Assembly: GCF_011038975.1 (NCBI RefSeq)
Contig: NZ_JAAKEC010000014.1
Span: 25,365 to 89,364 of the forward strand
Direction: 5' to 3'
Length of the DNA: 64,000 bases
Source: Adlercreutzia sp. ZJ176
GTDB lineage: Bacteria; Actinomycetota; Coriobacteriia; Coriobacteriales; Eggerthellaceae
The notes beneath the pieces were generated by a model. The model was not told the DNA's origin. It made no database searches and was given only the letters and a program-made list of their open reading frames with translations. The position numbers were made by a program, and so were the translations under genes. Of this stretch, positions 10,730-17,916 are shown one piece after another; within the stretch, counting starts at the first letter, position 1, and every line of letters starts with the position of its first letter.

Positions 10730-11422
10730 CTAGGCGCGGAAGCGGTAGCCGTAGCCGCGGACCGTCTCCACCATCGTGGGGTCGTAGCCGGCGGCGGAGA
10801 TCTTGTCGCGCAGGCGCTTGATGTGGGTGTCCACCGTCTTCGTCTCGGTGAGGTACTCCCAGCCCCAGGCGTCGCGCAGGAGGTCCTCGCGGGACACCAC
10901 CTTCCCGGCGCTCTTCATCAAGCACGCCATCAGCTCGAACTCGCGCGGCGTGAGGTCGATCTCGCCCGCGTCGCCGCGGGCGACGTGCGCGTCCTCGTCG
11001 ATGGTGATGCCGCTGGCCGTGATGGTGCTGGCGCTGCCCTGCATATCGCCGGAGCCGCGGCGCAGAAGCGCGCGGATGCGGGCGATCAGCTCGCGCACGC
11101 CGAAGGGCTTGGCCAGGTAGTCGTCGCCGCCGATCTCGAGCCCCACCACCTTGTCGAGCTCGGTGTCGCGCGCCGACAGGAACAGCACGGGCGCCGCGGT
11201 CTTCGAGCGCAGGCGGCGGCACAGCTCGTAGCCGTCGATGCCGGGCAGCATGATGTCGAGGACGAACAGGTCGTAGGCGTTCTTCGCCGCAAGCGCGAGC
11301 GCGTCCTCGCCGCTGTTGACGATGTCGGCGGCGTAGCCTTCCTTGCTCAGGGCATACCCGACGAACTCGGTGATGGAAGGCTCGTCGTCAACGACAAGTA
11401 TGCGGCTCTGCTTATCGGTCAT
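10730..11422 (-). CDS. OmpR/PhoB-family response regulator
   Basis: 230 residues. The receiver domain starts RILVVDDEPSITEFVGYAL and has the phospho-acceptor in LFVLDIMLPGIDG and the conserved KPF lysine. The C-terminal winged helix has DLTPREFELMACLM and VDTHIKRLRDKI, ending in VRGYGYRFRA. It is an orphan here: no histidine kinase lies within 10 kb on either side. The start at 11422 follows AGAAAGGCAG; an in-frame extension upstream would overlap the coaX promoter and has no family similarity. It is divergent from coaX, so it could control that promoter. Confidence 0.92.
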   Translation of the reverse strand: MTDKQSRILVVDDEPSITEFVGYALSKEGYAADIVNSGEDALALAAKNAYDLFVLDIMLPGIDGYELCRRLRSKTAAPVLFLSARDTELDKVVGLEIGGDDYLAKPFGVRELIARIRALLRRGSGDMQGSASTITASGITIDEDAHVARGDAGEIDLTPREFELMACLMKSAGKVVSREDLLRDAWGWEYLTETKTVDTHIKRLRDKISAAGYDPTMVETVRGYGYRFRA

Positions 11423-11485
11423 GGCTCTGCCTTTCTCTCGTGAACCGGCCGAATGGCTTTTGGAGGTCGTTCGTTGGGCGATTGC

Positions 11486-11491
11486 TATAAT
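11486..11491 (+). promoter_or_regulatory. coaX promoter -10
   Basis: TATAAT lies 65 bases before the coaX start, in the divergent gap with the response regulator gene. A TTGGGC-like -35 is weak. Confidence 0.5.
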
Positions 11492-11555
11492 GTCTGCGAT
11501 CACTATAGCGAAAGCGACGGGCAACTTCGGAAAGCTAAGGGCGTTTGTCATAATT

Positions 11556-12338
11556 ATGTTACTTACGATTGACGTGGGGAACACGCACACCGTGGTGGGC
11601 GTCTACCGCGACTCCGACAAGGTGGAGCCGCACGCGATGTGGCGGGTCGCCACCAGCAAGCACGACACAGCCGACGACGTGCGCGCCAAGCTCCTGCCGC
11701 TCATGGCGGCCGCGGGCATAGAGGCGCCCGACGTCGACGCGGCGGCGATGGCCTCGGTGGTGCCGGCGCTCACGCGCGCATGGTCGGACGCGGTGCGCGA
11801 GCTGGCGGGCGTCGAGGCGCGCCTGTGCACGGCCGAGGCCGCCAGCGCGGCGGGCCTGTTCAAGAACGCGTATCCCAACCCGCGCGAGATCGGCGCCGAC
11901 CGCGTGGCCGACGCCGTGGCGGCGCGCGCCCTCTACGGCGCGCCGGTGGTGGTGGTCGACTTCGGCACCGCCACCAACATCGAGGTCATCGACGAGGACG
12001 GGAGCTTTCTGGGCGGCATCATCGCCCCGGGCGTGGAGACGAGCGCGGGCGCTCTGTTCTCGCACGCCACGCGCCTGTCGACCATCGACCTCGCGGCGCC
12101 TCCGGCCGCCGTCGGCAAAAGCACCGAGGAGGCCGTGCAGGCGGGCATCGTGCTCGGCGAGGCCGACCGCGTGGACGGCCTGGTGCGCCGCATCTTCGCC
12201 GAGCTGGGCCGCACGTGCCCGGTGGTGGCCACCGGAGGGCTCTCGGCGCTCGTGGCCGCGCACTCGAGCGAGATCACCGAGGTGCTGCCCGAGCTCACGC
12301 TGGAGGGCCTGAGGCTGCTCGCCTCCGCGCGCCGGTAG
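11556..12338 (+). CDS. coaX: Type III pantothenate kinase
   Basis: 260 residues. It begins MLLTIDVGNTHTVVGVY, the phosphate-binding DxGNT motif of the CoaX family, and contains PREIGADRVADAVAA, VVVDFGTATNIEVID and the GGIIAPG loop. It phosphorylates pantothenate in the first step of coenzyme A synthesis, probably needing a monovalent cation. The start at 11556 is fixed by the motif at the very N-terminus. Length is normal. Confidence 0.95.
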   Translation: MLLTIDVGNTHTVVGVYRDSDKVEPHAMWRVATSKHDTADDVRAKLLPLMAAAGIEAPDVDAAAMASVVPALTRAWSDAVRELAGVEARLCTAEAASAAGLFKNAYPNPREIGADRVADAVAARALYGAPVVVVDFGTATNIEVIDEDGSFLGGIIAPGVETSAGALFSHATRLSTIDLAAPPAAVGKSTEEAVQAGIVLGEADRVDGLVRRIFAELGRTCPVVATGGLSALVAAHSSEITEVLPELTLEGLRLLASARR

Positions 12339-12400
12339 CCACCAGTCTGGCTTCTCGCGCCCTTGGCGCACGCAATGTGGAAACCGCCTTCCAAGCCCGC

Positions 12401-12406
12401 TAGAAT
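12401..12406 (+). promoter_or_regulatory. Promoter -10 of the formate/C1 block
   Basis: TAGAAT lies 82 bases before the fhs start. The leader in between shows no tetrahydrofolate riboswitch that I can recognise. Confidence 0.45.
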
Positions 12407-12488
12407 AAGCGCATTCTGGCAAACGAGGCGCGGTGCGTCGCGCGGCGAGGTGCGACGGCGTGCGTCATGAGGAGAAAGCGGGCCCGAC

Positions 12489-14177
12489 GTGTTGACTGAC
12501 ATTGAAATTGCCCAAGCTGCGCACCCGGAGCGCATCGGCGAGATTGCCAAAAAGGCTGGCATCAGCGAGAAGTACCTTGAGTGCTACGGAAACTGCAAGG
12601 CCAAGGTTGACTACAACCTGCTGCGCGAGGAGGAGCACGCTCCCGGCAAGCTCATCCTGGTGACGGCCATCAACCCCACGCCGGCGGGCGAGGGCAAGAC
12701 CACCACCACGGTGGGCCTGGCCGACGCGCTGGCGCGCCGTGGCAAGAACGTCATGGTGGCGCTGCGCGAGCCGTCGCTCGGCCCCGTGTTCGGCATCAAG
12801 GGCGGCGCCGCGGGCGGCGGGTACGCCCAGGTGGTTCCCATGGAGGACATCAACCTGCACTTCACGGGCGACTTCCACGCCATCGGCGCGGCGAACAACC
12901 TGCTGGCCGCGCTTCTGGACGCGCACATCCACAACGGCAACGAGCTGGGCATCGACGTGCGCAAGATCACGTGGAAGCGCGTGGTGGACATGAACGACCG
13001 CCAGCTGCGCAACATCGTGGACGGCCTCGGCGGCAAAGCCCACGGCGTGCCGCGCGAGGACGGCTTCGACATCACGGTGGCCTCCGAGGTCATGGCCATC
13101 TTCTGCCTCGCCACCTCCATCACCGACCTCAAGGAGCGCCTCGGCCGCATCGTGGTGGGCTACACCTACGACGATCAGCCCGTGACCGCGCACGACCTGC
13201 ATGCGGAAGGCGCCATGACCGCGCTTCTGAAGGACGCCCTCAAGCCGAACCTCGTGCAGACCCTCGAGGGCACGCCGGCGTTCGTGCACGGCGGCCCCTT
13301 CGCCAACATCGCGCACGGCTGCAACTCCATCATGGCCACGCGCATGGCCATGGCGCTCGGCGACTACTGCGTGACTGAGGCCGGCTTCGGCGCTGACCTG
13401 GGCGCGGAGAAGTTCCTCGACATCAAGTGCCGCCTGGCGGACCTCGCGCCCGACGCCGTGGTGGTGGTCGCCACGGTGCGCGCGCTCAAGAACCACGGCG
13501 GCGTGCCGAAGGCCGACCTCAACGAGGAGAACCTCGAGGCGCTCGAGGCGGGCCTGCCGAACCTGCTCCAGCACGTGGAGAACATCACGAAGGTGTACAA
13601 CCTGCCCTGCGTGGTGGCGATCAACGCGTTCCCCACGGACACGAAGGCCGAGCTCGACCTGGTGGAGGCCAAGTGCCGCGAGCTGGGCGTGAACGTGGCG
13701 CTGTCCGAGGTGTGGGCGCGCGGCGGCGAGGGGGGCCTCGCGCTCGCCGACGAGGTGGTGCGCCTGTGCGCTGAGGGCGACGCCGAAGGGCGCAGCGCCG
13801 ACACCTTCGAGTTCGCCTACGGCGACGAGCTCACGCTGGCGGAGAAGATCGAGGCCATCGCGCGGCGCGTCTACCATGCCGACGGCGTGGTGTTCGAACC
13901 GAACGCGAAGAAGGAGCTCGCGCAGCTCGAGAAACTCGGCTTCGGCGGCATGCCCGTGTGCATGGCCAAGACGCAGTACTCGTTCTCCGATGACCAGACC
14001 AAGCTCGGCGCGCCGCGCGGCTTCCAGGTCACGGTGCGCCAGGTGAAGGTGAGCGCGGGCGCCGGCTTCGTGGTGGCGCTCACGGGCTCCATCATGACCA
14101 TGCCGGGCCTCGGCAAGACGCCCGCCGCGTTCAAGATCGACGTGGACGAGACCGGTAAGATCTCCGGGTTGTTCTAA
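12489..14177 (+). CDS. fhs: Formate-tetrahydrofolate ligase
   Basis: 562 residues, the usual length. It makes 10-formyl-THF from formate, THF and ATP. The ATP loop [18 protein letters not shown], the substrate region [18 protein letters not shown] and the [16 protein letters not shown] stretch near the C-terminus are intact. It begins GTG with GAGGAG about 14 bases upstream. It heads a set with fchA, folD and focA, which points to formate assimilation, although the perfect hairpin after it suggests fhs is a separate transcript. Confidence 0.97.
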   Translation: MLTDIEIAQAAHPERIGEIAKKAGISEKYLECYGNCKAKVDYNLLREEEHAPGKLILVTAINPTPAGEGKTTTTVGLADALARRGKNVMVALREPSLGPVFGIKGGAAGGGYAQVVPMEDINLHFTGDFHAIGAANNLLAALLDAHIHNGNELGIDVRKITWKRVVDMNDRQLRNIVDGLGGKAHGVPREDGFDITVASEVMAIFCLATSITDLKERLGRIVVGYTYDDQPVTAHDLHAEGAMTALLKDALKPNLVQTLEGTPAFVHGGPFANIAHGCNSIMATRMAMALGDYCVTEAGFGADLGAEKFLDIKCRLADLAPDAVVVVATVRALKNHGGVPKADLNEENLEALEAGLPNLLQHVENITKVYNLPCVVAINAFPTDTKAELDLVEAKCRELGVNVALSEVWARGGEGGLALADEVVRLCAEGDAEGRSADTFEFAYGDELTLAEKIEAIARRVYHADGVVFEPNAKKELAQLEKLGFGGMPVCMAKTQYSFSDDQTKLGAPRGFQVTVRQVKVSAGAGFVVALTGSIMTMPGLGKTPAAFKIDVDETGKISGLF

Positions 14178-14185
14178 GGTTTGCA

Positions 14186-14227
14186 AGGTGGTATGGCGCG
14201 GCGGTAGGCGCGCCATACCACCTCTTT
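14186..14227 (+). terminator. fhs terminator
   Basis: A 15 bp perfect stem, 14186-14200 with 14209-14223, around an 8-base loop, followed by a short CTTT. It separates fhs from the small-peptide cassette. Confidence 0.8.
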
Positions 14228-14257
14228 ATGCCCCTTTAAGCGGTGGTGCAGGCGCGC

Positions 14258-14263
14258 TATAAT
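14258..14263 (+). promoter_or_regulatory. Promoter -10 of small-peptide cassette A
   Basis: A consensus TATAAT 50 bases before the peptide start codon. Transcription would begin near 14270, about 11 bases before the GTCCGGGCAGC motif that is repeated in inverted form at 14471-14481. Confidence 0.55.
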
Positions 14264-14313
14264 CGCGTCGGCGCTTCGTCGTCCGGGCAGCTTTCCGAGA
14301 AGGGAGGTTGCTT

Positions 14314-14400
14314 ATGGATGCACAAACGGTTATCGCTGTGTGCGAAGTTCTTCTCGTTGTCATAGGCATTATTGGCCTGGTGCTGATGGGTAGAGGGTGA
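14314..14400 (+). CDS. Small hydrophobic peptide, possible type I toxin (cassette A)
   Basis: 28 residues: a short polar N-terminus, then one unbroken hydrophobic helix from VIAVCEVLL to LVLM, ending Gly-Arg-Gly. The ribosome binding site GAAGGGAGG stands 7 bases before the ATG, the same layout as the peptide gene at 17629 (GGGAGG, GTTGC, TTATG). Its promoter, strong Shine-Dalgarno and the convergent antisense RNA downstream fit the plan of type I toxin genes such as fst, txpA or aapA. I recognise no named family. It is not explained by the flanking folate genes. Confidence 0.55.
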   Translation: MDAQTVIAVCEVLLVVIGIIGLVLMGRG

Positions 14401-14421
14401 CGAACGGCTTCGTTTTGACGT

Positions 14422-14497
14422 GAAAAAGCCCCGCTTAGTTTGGACACTGACGGGGCTTCACTCAAACGACGCTGCCCGGACTGGCGGGGCGCCTCTA
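14422..14497 (-). ncRNA. Predicted antisense RNA of cassette A
   Basis: A minus-strand RNA of about 75 bases is expected from the promoter at 14504-14532. It would end at hairpin AAGCCCCG/CGGGGCTT (14451-14458 with 14426-14433), which on this strand is followed by five T. It runs convergently into the 3' untranslated part of the peptide mRNA. Near its 5' end it carries GTCCGGGCAGC, identical to the 5' leader of the opposing mRNA. Confidence 0.5.
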
Positions 14498-14503
14498 GTT
14501 CGC

Positions 14504-14532
14504 ATAGTAGCACGGTCGCCTGACGCTGTCTA
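14504..14532 (-). promoter_or_regulatory. Promoter of antisense RNA A
   Basis: On the minus strand TAGACA (14532-14527), a 17-base spacer and TACTAT (14509-14504) with a TGC extended -10. This is one of the best promoters in the window, and there is no gene downstream on that strand. Confidence 0.6.
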
Positions 14533-14561
14533 GGTCGGCCGTGCAGAAGGAGCGGAACTCC

Positions 14562-15188
14562 ATGTTAGATGCTGCTTTCATAGACGAGCTGGCGAGCTCC
14601 GCTCCCGTTCCCGGCGGGGGAGGGGCTTGCGCCTGCTGCGGGGCGCTCGCCTCGGCGCTCGCCTCCATGGTGGGCAACCTCACGGTGGGGAAGGCCCGCT
14701 ACGCCGACGTCGAGGGCGAGGTGCTCTCGTCGCTGGGATGTCTGGCCATGCTGCGGGAGCGCCTGGTCGCGCTCGTCGACGAGGACGCGCGCGCCTTCGA
14801 GCCGCTGGCGGCGGCCTACCGCATGCCGCGCGAGACGCCTAAGGAGCGCGCGGCCAAGGAGGACGCGCTGCAGGAGGCGCTCGTCGGCGCGACCGAGGTG
14901 CCGCTTGATATCATGCGCACGTGCGCCGAGGTGCTGCGCGAGTGCGACTTCATGGCACGTTGCGGCAGTCGCATGGCGATGTCGGACGCGGGCACAGCGG
15001 CGCTCTTCGCGAAGGCGGCGCTTTTGGGTGCGAGCCTGAACGTGCTCATCAACGTGGGGTCGATGGCCGATGCCGCGCGCGCGGAGGCGTACCGCGCGCA
15101 GGCTGAGCAGCTTGCTGACGAAGGAGCGCGCCTCGCCGACGCGGTGTACGCCTTCGTGCTCGAAGAGCTTGGCGGAGCCTCGGCCTGA
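14562..15188 (+). CDS. fchA: Methenyltetrahydrofolate cyclohydrolase (cyclodeaminase/FchA family)
   Basis: 208 residues of the helical cyclodeaminase/cyclohydrolase family. The N-terminal PVPGGGGACACCGALASALASMVGNLT is the folate-binding glycine-rich turn and helix of the family. It interconverts 10-formyl-THF and 5,10-methenyl-THF. It lies between fhs and folD, which supports this role over histidine degradation, since no formiminotransferase is present. ATG 14562 has AAGGAG nine bases ahead; a GTG 21 bases upstream is less likely. Its own leader overlaps the antisense promoter of cassette A on the other strand. Confidence 0.85.
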   Translation: MLDAAFIDELASSAPVPGGGGACACCGALASALASMVGNLTVGKARYADVEGEVLSSLGCLAMLRERLVALVDEDARAFEPLAAAYRMPRETPKERAAKEDALQEALVGATEVPLDIMRTCAEVLRECDFMARCGSRMAMSDAGTAALFAKAALLGASLNVLINVGSMADAARAEAYRAQAEQLADEGARLADAVYAFVLEELGGASA

Positions 15189-15231
15189 GACCTGCGGTCC
15201 GAGGACCTGAACCTGAGAAGAAAGGACCCGC

Positions 15232-16095
15232 ATGGCGAAGCTGCTTACGGGCAAGCAAGTCGTTGCCTCCCTGGGGGAGGGGCTCGCGCCGCGCGTCGCG
15301 GCGCTTGCCGCGCGCGGCATCACCCCCACGCTTGCTGTCGTGCGCATGGGCGAGCGCCCCGACGACCTCTCCTACGAGCGCACGGCCGCCAAGCGCGCCG
15401 CGAGCCTCGGCATCGGCGTGCGCTCGCTCGCGCTGGCCGCCGACGCGTCCTTCGACGAGCTCGCGTGCGCCATCGAGGCGGTGAACGCCGACGCCTCCGT
15501 CCACGGCTGCCTTGTGTTCCGTCCGCTTCCGCCGCATGTCGATGAGGCACGCGCCTGCAACCTGCTGCTTCCTGAGAAGGACGTCGACGGGATCACGAGC
15601 TCGTCGCTCGCGGGCGTGTTCGCCGGAGCGCCGCAGGGCTTCCCGCCCGCCACGGCGCAGGCGTGCCTCGAGGTGCTCGACCATTACGGCGTTTCCGTGG
15701 AGGGCAAGCACGTGGTGGTGGTGGGGCGCAGCCTCGTCATCGGCCGGCCGGTTGCCATGATGCTGCTCGGCCGCAACGCGAGCGTGACGTTGTGCCACTC
15801 CAAGACCGAGGACCTTGAGTCCCTCACGCGCCTGGCCGACGTCATGGTCTGCGCCACGGGGCGCCCCCGCGCGTTCGGCGCGGCGTACTTCAGATCCGGC
15901 CAGACGGTGCTCGACGTGGGTATCAACTTCGACGCGCAGGGCGCCCTGTGCGGCGACGTCGATTTCGACGCCGTAGAGCCCGTGCTCGGAGACGCGGGCT
16001 CCATCACGCCCGTGCCGGGCGGCCTCGGCTCGGTGACCACGAGCGTCACCATGGCACATGTCGTGCAAGCAGCGGAAAAGATCGCGGAAGGATAG
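15232..16095 (+). CDS. folD: Methylenetetrahydrofolate dehydrogenase (FolD family, altered cyclohydrolase site)
   Basis: 287 residues. The nucleotide-binding VVVGRSLVIGRPVAMMLL, the PATAQACLEVL region and ITPVPGGLGSVTTS are standard FolD. In the catalytic helix it reads LSYERTAAKRA: the active tyrosine is kept, but the lysine expected four residues later is alanine. The usual VQLPLP is VFRPLP, so the catalytic glutamine is gone. The EKDVDG aspartate is kept. In the human enzyme the lysine and glutamine are needed for cyclohydrolase activity, so this protein may be a dehydrogenase only. fchA directly upstream would supply the missing step. Confidence 0.93.
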   Translation: MAKLLTGKQVVASLGEGLAPRVAALAARGITPTLAVVRMGERPDDLSYERTAAKRAASLGIGVRSLALAADASFDELACAIEAVNADASVHGCLVFRPLPPHVDEARACNLLLPEKDVDGITSSSLAGVFAGAPQGFPPATAQACLEVLDHYGVSVEGKHVVVVGRSLVIGRPVAMMLLGRNASVTLCHSKTEDLESLTRLADVMVCATGRPRAFGAAYFRSGQTVLDVGINFDAQGALCGDVDFDAVEPVLGDAGSITPVPGGLGSVTTSVTMAHVVQAAEKIAEG

Positions 16096-16097
16096 CC

Positions 16098-16946
16098 ATG
16101 CCCCTGTTCACCCCCACTGAGATCACTGACAACTACATGAGCGCCTCGGTCGGCAAGGCGGCCTCCCTCGCATGGCGCCTGTTCGTGCTGGGCGTGGCTG
16201 CGGGCCTGCTCATCGGACTCGGCGCGGTCACCTCCTCCACGGCGGCGCACGCGCTCGACAACGCGGGCCTCGTGCGCCTGGTGTCGGGGCTCGTCTTCCC
16301 CATGGGGCTCATCATGGTGGTGCTCCTGGGCACCGAGCTGTTCACGGGCAACGCCCTCATGGTGACGGCGGCGCTCGACGGGCGGATCAGCTGGGGGCGC
16401 CTCGCGCGCAACTGGGCGATCGTGTACGTGGGCAACCTCGCAGGAGCGGTGGCGCTCGCGGCGCTCATGGCGTTCTTCGGGCAGCTCAACATCGGCGGCG
16501 GCGACCTGGCGGTCTACACGGCGAAGGTAGCGGCGAGCAAGGACGCGCTGCCGTGGGGCAACGCGTTCGTGCTCGGCATCTTCTGCAACCTCATGGTGTG
16601 CATCGCGGTGTATTTGGGCAACGTCGCTCAGGACGCGGCGGGGCGCATCCTGGGGCTCTACGTTCCCATCATGGGGTTCGTGCTGGCGGGCTTCGAGCAC
16701 TGCGTGGCCAACATGTACTACATCCCGGCGGGTATCTTCGCGTACCTGAACCCCGCCTACACGCAGATGATCGTCGACGCGGGCATCAACACCGCCGTGC
16801 TCGACTTCGGCACGTTCGTCACGGCGAACCTCATCCCCGTCACGCTCGGCAACATCGTGGGCGGCGTGCTCGTGGGCGTGGTGATGTACGCCTGCCACGG
16901 CACGAAGAAGGCGAAGGCGGCGAAGGGCAAGGCGGCGAAGGCGTAA
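16098..16946 (+). CDS. focA: FocA/NirC-type formate channel
   Basis: 282 residues with six membrane segments. [39 protein letters not shown] and [16 protein letters not shown] are the omega-loop and pore signatures of the formate-nitrite transporter family. It begins two bases after the folD stop, with GGAAGGA, so it is co-transcribed. With fhs nearby, formate import or export is more likely than nitrite. The C-terminal Lys/Ala tail is low-complexity. Confidence 0.93.
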   Translation: MPLFTPTEITDNYMSASVGKAASLAWRLFVLGVAAGLLIGLGAVTSSTAAHALDNAGLVRLVSGLVFPMGLIMVVLLGTELFTGNALMVTAALDGRISWGRLARNWAIVYVGNLAGAVALAALMAFFGQLNIGGGDLAVYTAKVAASKDALPWGNAFVLGIFCNLMVCIAVYLGNVAQDAAGRILGLYVPIMGFVLAGFEHCVANMYYIPAGIFAYLNPAYTQMIVDAGINTAVLDFGTFVTANLIPVTLGNIVGGVLVGVVMYACHGTKKAKAAKGKAAKA

Positions 16947-17005
16947 GTTCGCGCATTTTATCATGCGGTGGGCACCGCGAGCCTTTCTGCCGCCGTGCTT
17001 TGGCG

Positions 17006-17011
17006 TATGAT
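17006..17011 (+). promoter_or_regulatory. tsaE promoter -10, predicting a leaderless mRNA
   Basis: TATGAT ends six bases before the tsaE ATG. The normal 7-base distance to the start site puts the first transcribed base on the A of the ATG. Confidence 0.5.
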
Positions 17012-17017
17012 GGTGAC

Positions 17018-17539
17018 ATGGCAAGTGGGCTCACATATCTGCGCAAGACCAGCTCAGCCGAGGCGACCAAGCAGCTGGCCTCCACGCTCGCGCCGTTTCT
17101 GCACGAGGGCGACGTGGTGGTGCTGAACGGCGACCTCGGCGCGGGCAAGACGCAGTTCGTGCAGGGCGTGGCGGCGGCGCTTGGCGTCACCTCCCCGGTG
17201 ACCAGCCCTACCTTCAACATCCTGCTCACCTACGACGAGGGGCGCATCCCGCTGCACCACCTCGACCTGTACCGCCTCGACGACGCGAGCGAGCTCGAGG
17301 ACATCGACTACTACGCGCTCATTGACGGCGACTCCGACGGCGCGACGTTCGTGGAGTGGGCGGAGAAGTTCCCCGACGAGCTGCCCTGCGACTACCTCGA
17401 GATCACCATAGCCGTTGACGCGGCGGGCCAGCGCATCGTGCGCGCGCACTCCTGCGGCTCCCGCGCGCGCCAGCTGCTGTTCGTGTGGGCGAGCGACTCG
17501 CGGTCGCGCCTCTCGAAGACGGCGGGGAGCGCCCGCTGA
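17018..17539 (+). CDS. tsaE: tRNA threonylcarbamoyladenosine biosynthesis ATPase TsaE
   Basis: 173 residues. Walker [40 protein letters not shown] and [13 protein letters not shown] are the TsaE signature. It drives turnover of the TsaB-TsaD complex that makes t6A37 in ANN-decoding tRNAs. Its partners TsaB and TsaD follow as one fused gene after the small-peptide cassette B, which interrupts what is usually a tight operon. No Shine-Dalgarno precedes the ATG. Confidence 0.93.
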   Translation: MASGLTYLRKTSSAEATKQLASTLAPFLHEGDVVVLNGDLGAGKTQFVQGVAAALGVTSPVTSPTFNILLTYDEGRIPLHHLDLYRLDDASELEDIDYYALIDGDSDGATFVEWAEKFPDELPCDYLEITIAVDAAGQRIVRAHSCGSRARQLLFVWASDSRSRLSKTAGSAR

Positions 17540-17563
17540 CGTAAGCGGCCCTCTCGCCGCATC

Positions 17564-17572
17564 TGATAGAAT
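17564..17572 (+). promoter_or_regulatory. Promoter of small-peptide cassette B
   Basis: TGA-TAGAAT, an extended -10, 57 bases before the peptide ATG. The stretch from here to 17593 is repeated in inverted orientation at 17826-17857, where it forms the antisense promoter. Confidence 0.5.
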
Positions 17573-17628
17573 GCACAACGCCAGCAAAGTCCGACACGGG
17601 TGGCGCCTCTCAAGGGAGGAGTTGCCTT

Positions 17629-17733
17629 ATGCTGAAAGAAATTCTGAACTTCGTGCTCTACGGGTTACCGGCTTGGGTTGCGGCGGTTGCTTCGCTGTTG
17701 CCCCTGTTGCTCGGACGACGGAAAAATAAGTGA
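17629..17733 (+). CDS. Small hydrophobic peptide, possible type I toxin (cassette B)
   Basis: 34 residues: MLKEILN, then a hydrophobic helix containing LPAWVAAVASLLPLLLG, then a basic end RRKNK. This polar-helix-basic plan is that of small membrane-acting type I toxins. The ribosome binding site AAGGGAGGAG stands 8 bases before the ATG. It lies alone between tsaE and the tsaB fusion with its own promoter and faces a predicted antisense RNA. It shares the ribosome binding site layout with cassette A but not the amino acid sequence. No family name recognised. Confidence 0.55.
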   Translation: MLKEILNFVLYGLPAWVAAVASLLPLLLGRRKNK

Positions 17734-17749
17734 TCGGATGGTGAGCGGG

Positions 17750-17841
17750 AGAAGCAGAAGGGGCCGGCTGCAACCGACCCCTTGATTCGAAAACACCACG
17801 CCGCCCGTACTCCGTTAACCAAACGCGGGCTTTGCTGGCAT
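17750..17841 (-). ncRNA. Predicted antisense RNA of cassette B
   Basis: A minus-strand RNA of about 90 bases, starting near 17841. It ends at a 10 bp hairpin (17783-17774 with 17767-17758) that is followed by a pyrimidine run. Its first bases GCCAGCAAAGCCCG match the first bases of the opposing peptide mRNA (GCCAGCAAAGTCCG). Confidence 0.5.
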
Positions 17842-17847
17842 AGCTGC

Positions 17848-17877
17848 AGTATATCACGGGGCCGCCTCGGCAAGCAA
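17848..17877 (-). promoter_or_regulatory. Promoter of antisense RNA B
   Basis: On the minus strand TTGCTT (17877-17872), an 18-base spacer and TATACT (17853-17848). The spacer and -35 lie inside a 12 bp perfect palindrome whose arms begin ACGGGGCCGCCT. Confidence 0.55.
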
Positions 17878-17916
17878 GGCGGCCCCGTGCGAGATAGTTT
17901 GCGGAGGTTTGCGAAA

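Noticed and set aside
12407..12488. Tetrahydrofolate riboswitch before fhs
   Set aside because: The leader is only about 80 bases and lacks the conserved blocks and pseudoknot of that riboswitch.
17782..17916. N-terminal extension of the TsaB fusion from an upstream start
   Set aside because: The extra residues resemble no TsaB, and the DNA holds a promoter and palindrome on the other strand; TTG 17917 has a good ribosome binding site.
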